Shown here: positions 63,775-64,000 of the stretch, piece after piece
Position numbering within the stretch: position 1 is the first letter of the stretch
How the letters are laid out: each line of letters opens with the position of its first letter
Assembly: GCF_036850765.1 (NCBI RefSeq)
Contig: NC_089493.1
Location: 299,142,349 to 299,206,348 of the forward strand
Origin: Saccopteryx bilineata
Taxonomy: Eukaryota > Chordata > Mammalia > Chiroptera > Emballonuridae
Length of the DNA stretch: 64,000 bases
Direction: 5' to 3'
Made by a program: the position numbers and the translations under genes
Notes under the pieces: model-generated
Told to the model about the DNA's origin: nothing
Database searches by the model: none
What the model saw: only the letters and a program-made list of their open reading frames with translations

Positions 63775-64000
63775 TAGACAGGCAGACAGGCAGACAGGCA
63801 GACAGACAGGCAGACAGACAGACAGACAGGCAGACAGACAGACAGGTAGACAGGCAGACAGGCAGGCAGGCAGACAGACAGGCAGGGAGACAGACAGATA
63901 GGAAGGCAGACAGACACACAGACAGATAGACAGACAGGCAGACAGGCAGACAGACAGACAGGCAGAGAGACAGGCAGGCAGAGAGACAGGCAGACAGGCA
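63775..64000. repeat. (CAGA)n/(CAGG)n microsatellite, runs off window
   Basis: A tetranucleotide run of CAGACAGG-type units with few interruptions fills the last 225 bp and continues beyond the window. Confidence 0.95.

Overview
The window is mammalian nuclear DNA. Its three tRNA-derived SINE types, in particular the Rhin-1-like head-and-tail type, together with short hAT transposons that carry 8-bp target duplications, point to a bat and most likely to the horseshoe or leaf-nosed bat lineage. The species call is inference. Two genes were recognised from spliced translation, both on the minus strand. At the left edge is the 5' part of GTPBP6, and PPP2R3B occupies most of the window. In human these two genes are neighbours in pseudoautosomal region 1 (PAR1), followed by SHOX. 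The window therefore looks like bat PAR1-type DNA, and its very high GC and minisatellite load fits that.

Layout, left to right. 1-1500: GTPBP6 exon 2, exon 1 and a CpG-rich promoter. Exon 2 carries an in-frame stop, exon 1 has no in-frame ATG, and exon 3 is not clearly present, so the copy looks decayed. 1500-2715: intergenic. 2720-49841: PPP2R3B, with 13 coding exons that I could join with consistent GT/AG sites and phases into an uninterrupted reading frame of 570 codons including the stop (569 residues). Exons 13 to 3 sit within 8 kb, exon 2 is at 18.4-18.6 kb and exon 1 at 49.5-49.8 kb. 49.8-50.65 kb: CpG-island promoter with a perfect CRE and ATGCGCA (NRF1-type) motifs. 50.65-64 kb: gene-free, more AT-rich flank that should lead toward SHOX, with SINEs, hAT elements, L1 and old interspersed repeats, and two unique stretches that look like conserved regulatory DNA.

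The most notable coding observation is a second, unannotated-looking first exon of PPP2R3B at 35478-35609, inside the 31-kb intron 1. It encodes 44 residues that closely resemble the short N-terminus of PR72 (the PPP2R3A short isoform), ends at a GT donor in phase 0, and would splice in frame to exon 2 to give a 511-residue PR72/PR59-like isoform.

The introns are dominated by at least a dozen separate minisatellites with periods of 18, 29, 31, 39, 41, 41, 48, 77, 79, 92, about 100 and about 120 bp. Several abut splice sites. The 77-bp array in intron 12 is built from the exon 12/intron 12 boundary and carries nine decoy copies of the splice donor. The 92-bp and 79-bp arrays show higher-order duplication. 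The long open frames in these arrays are composition artefacts, not genes.
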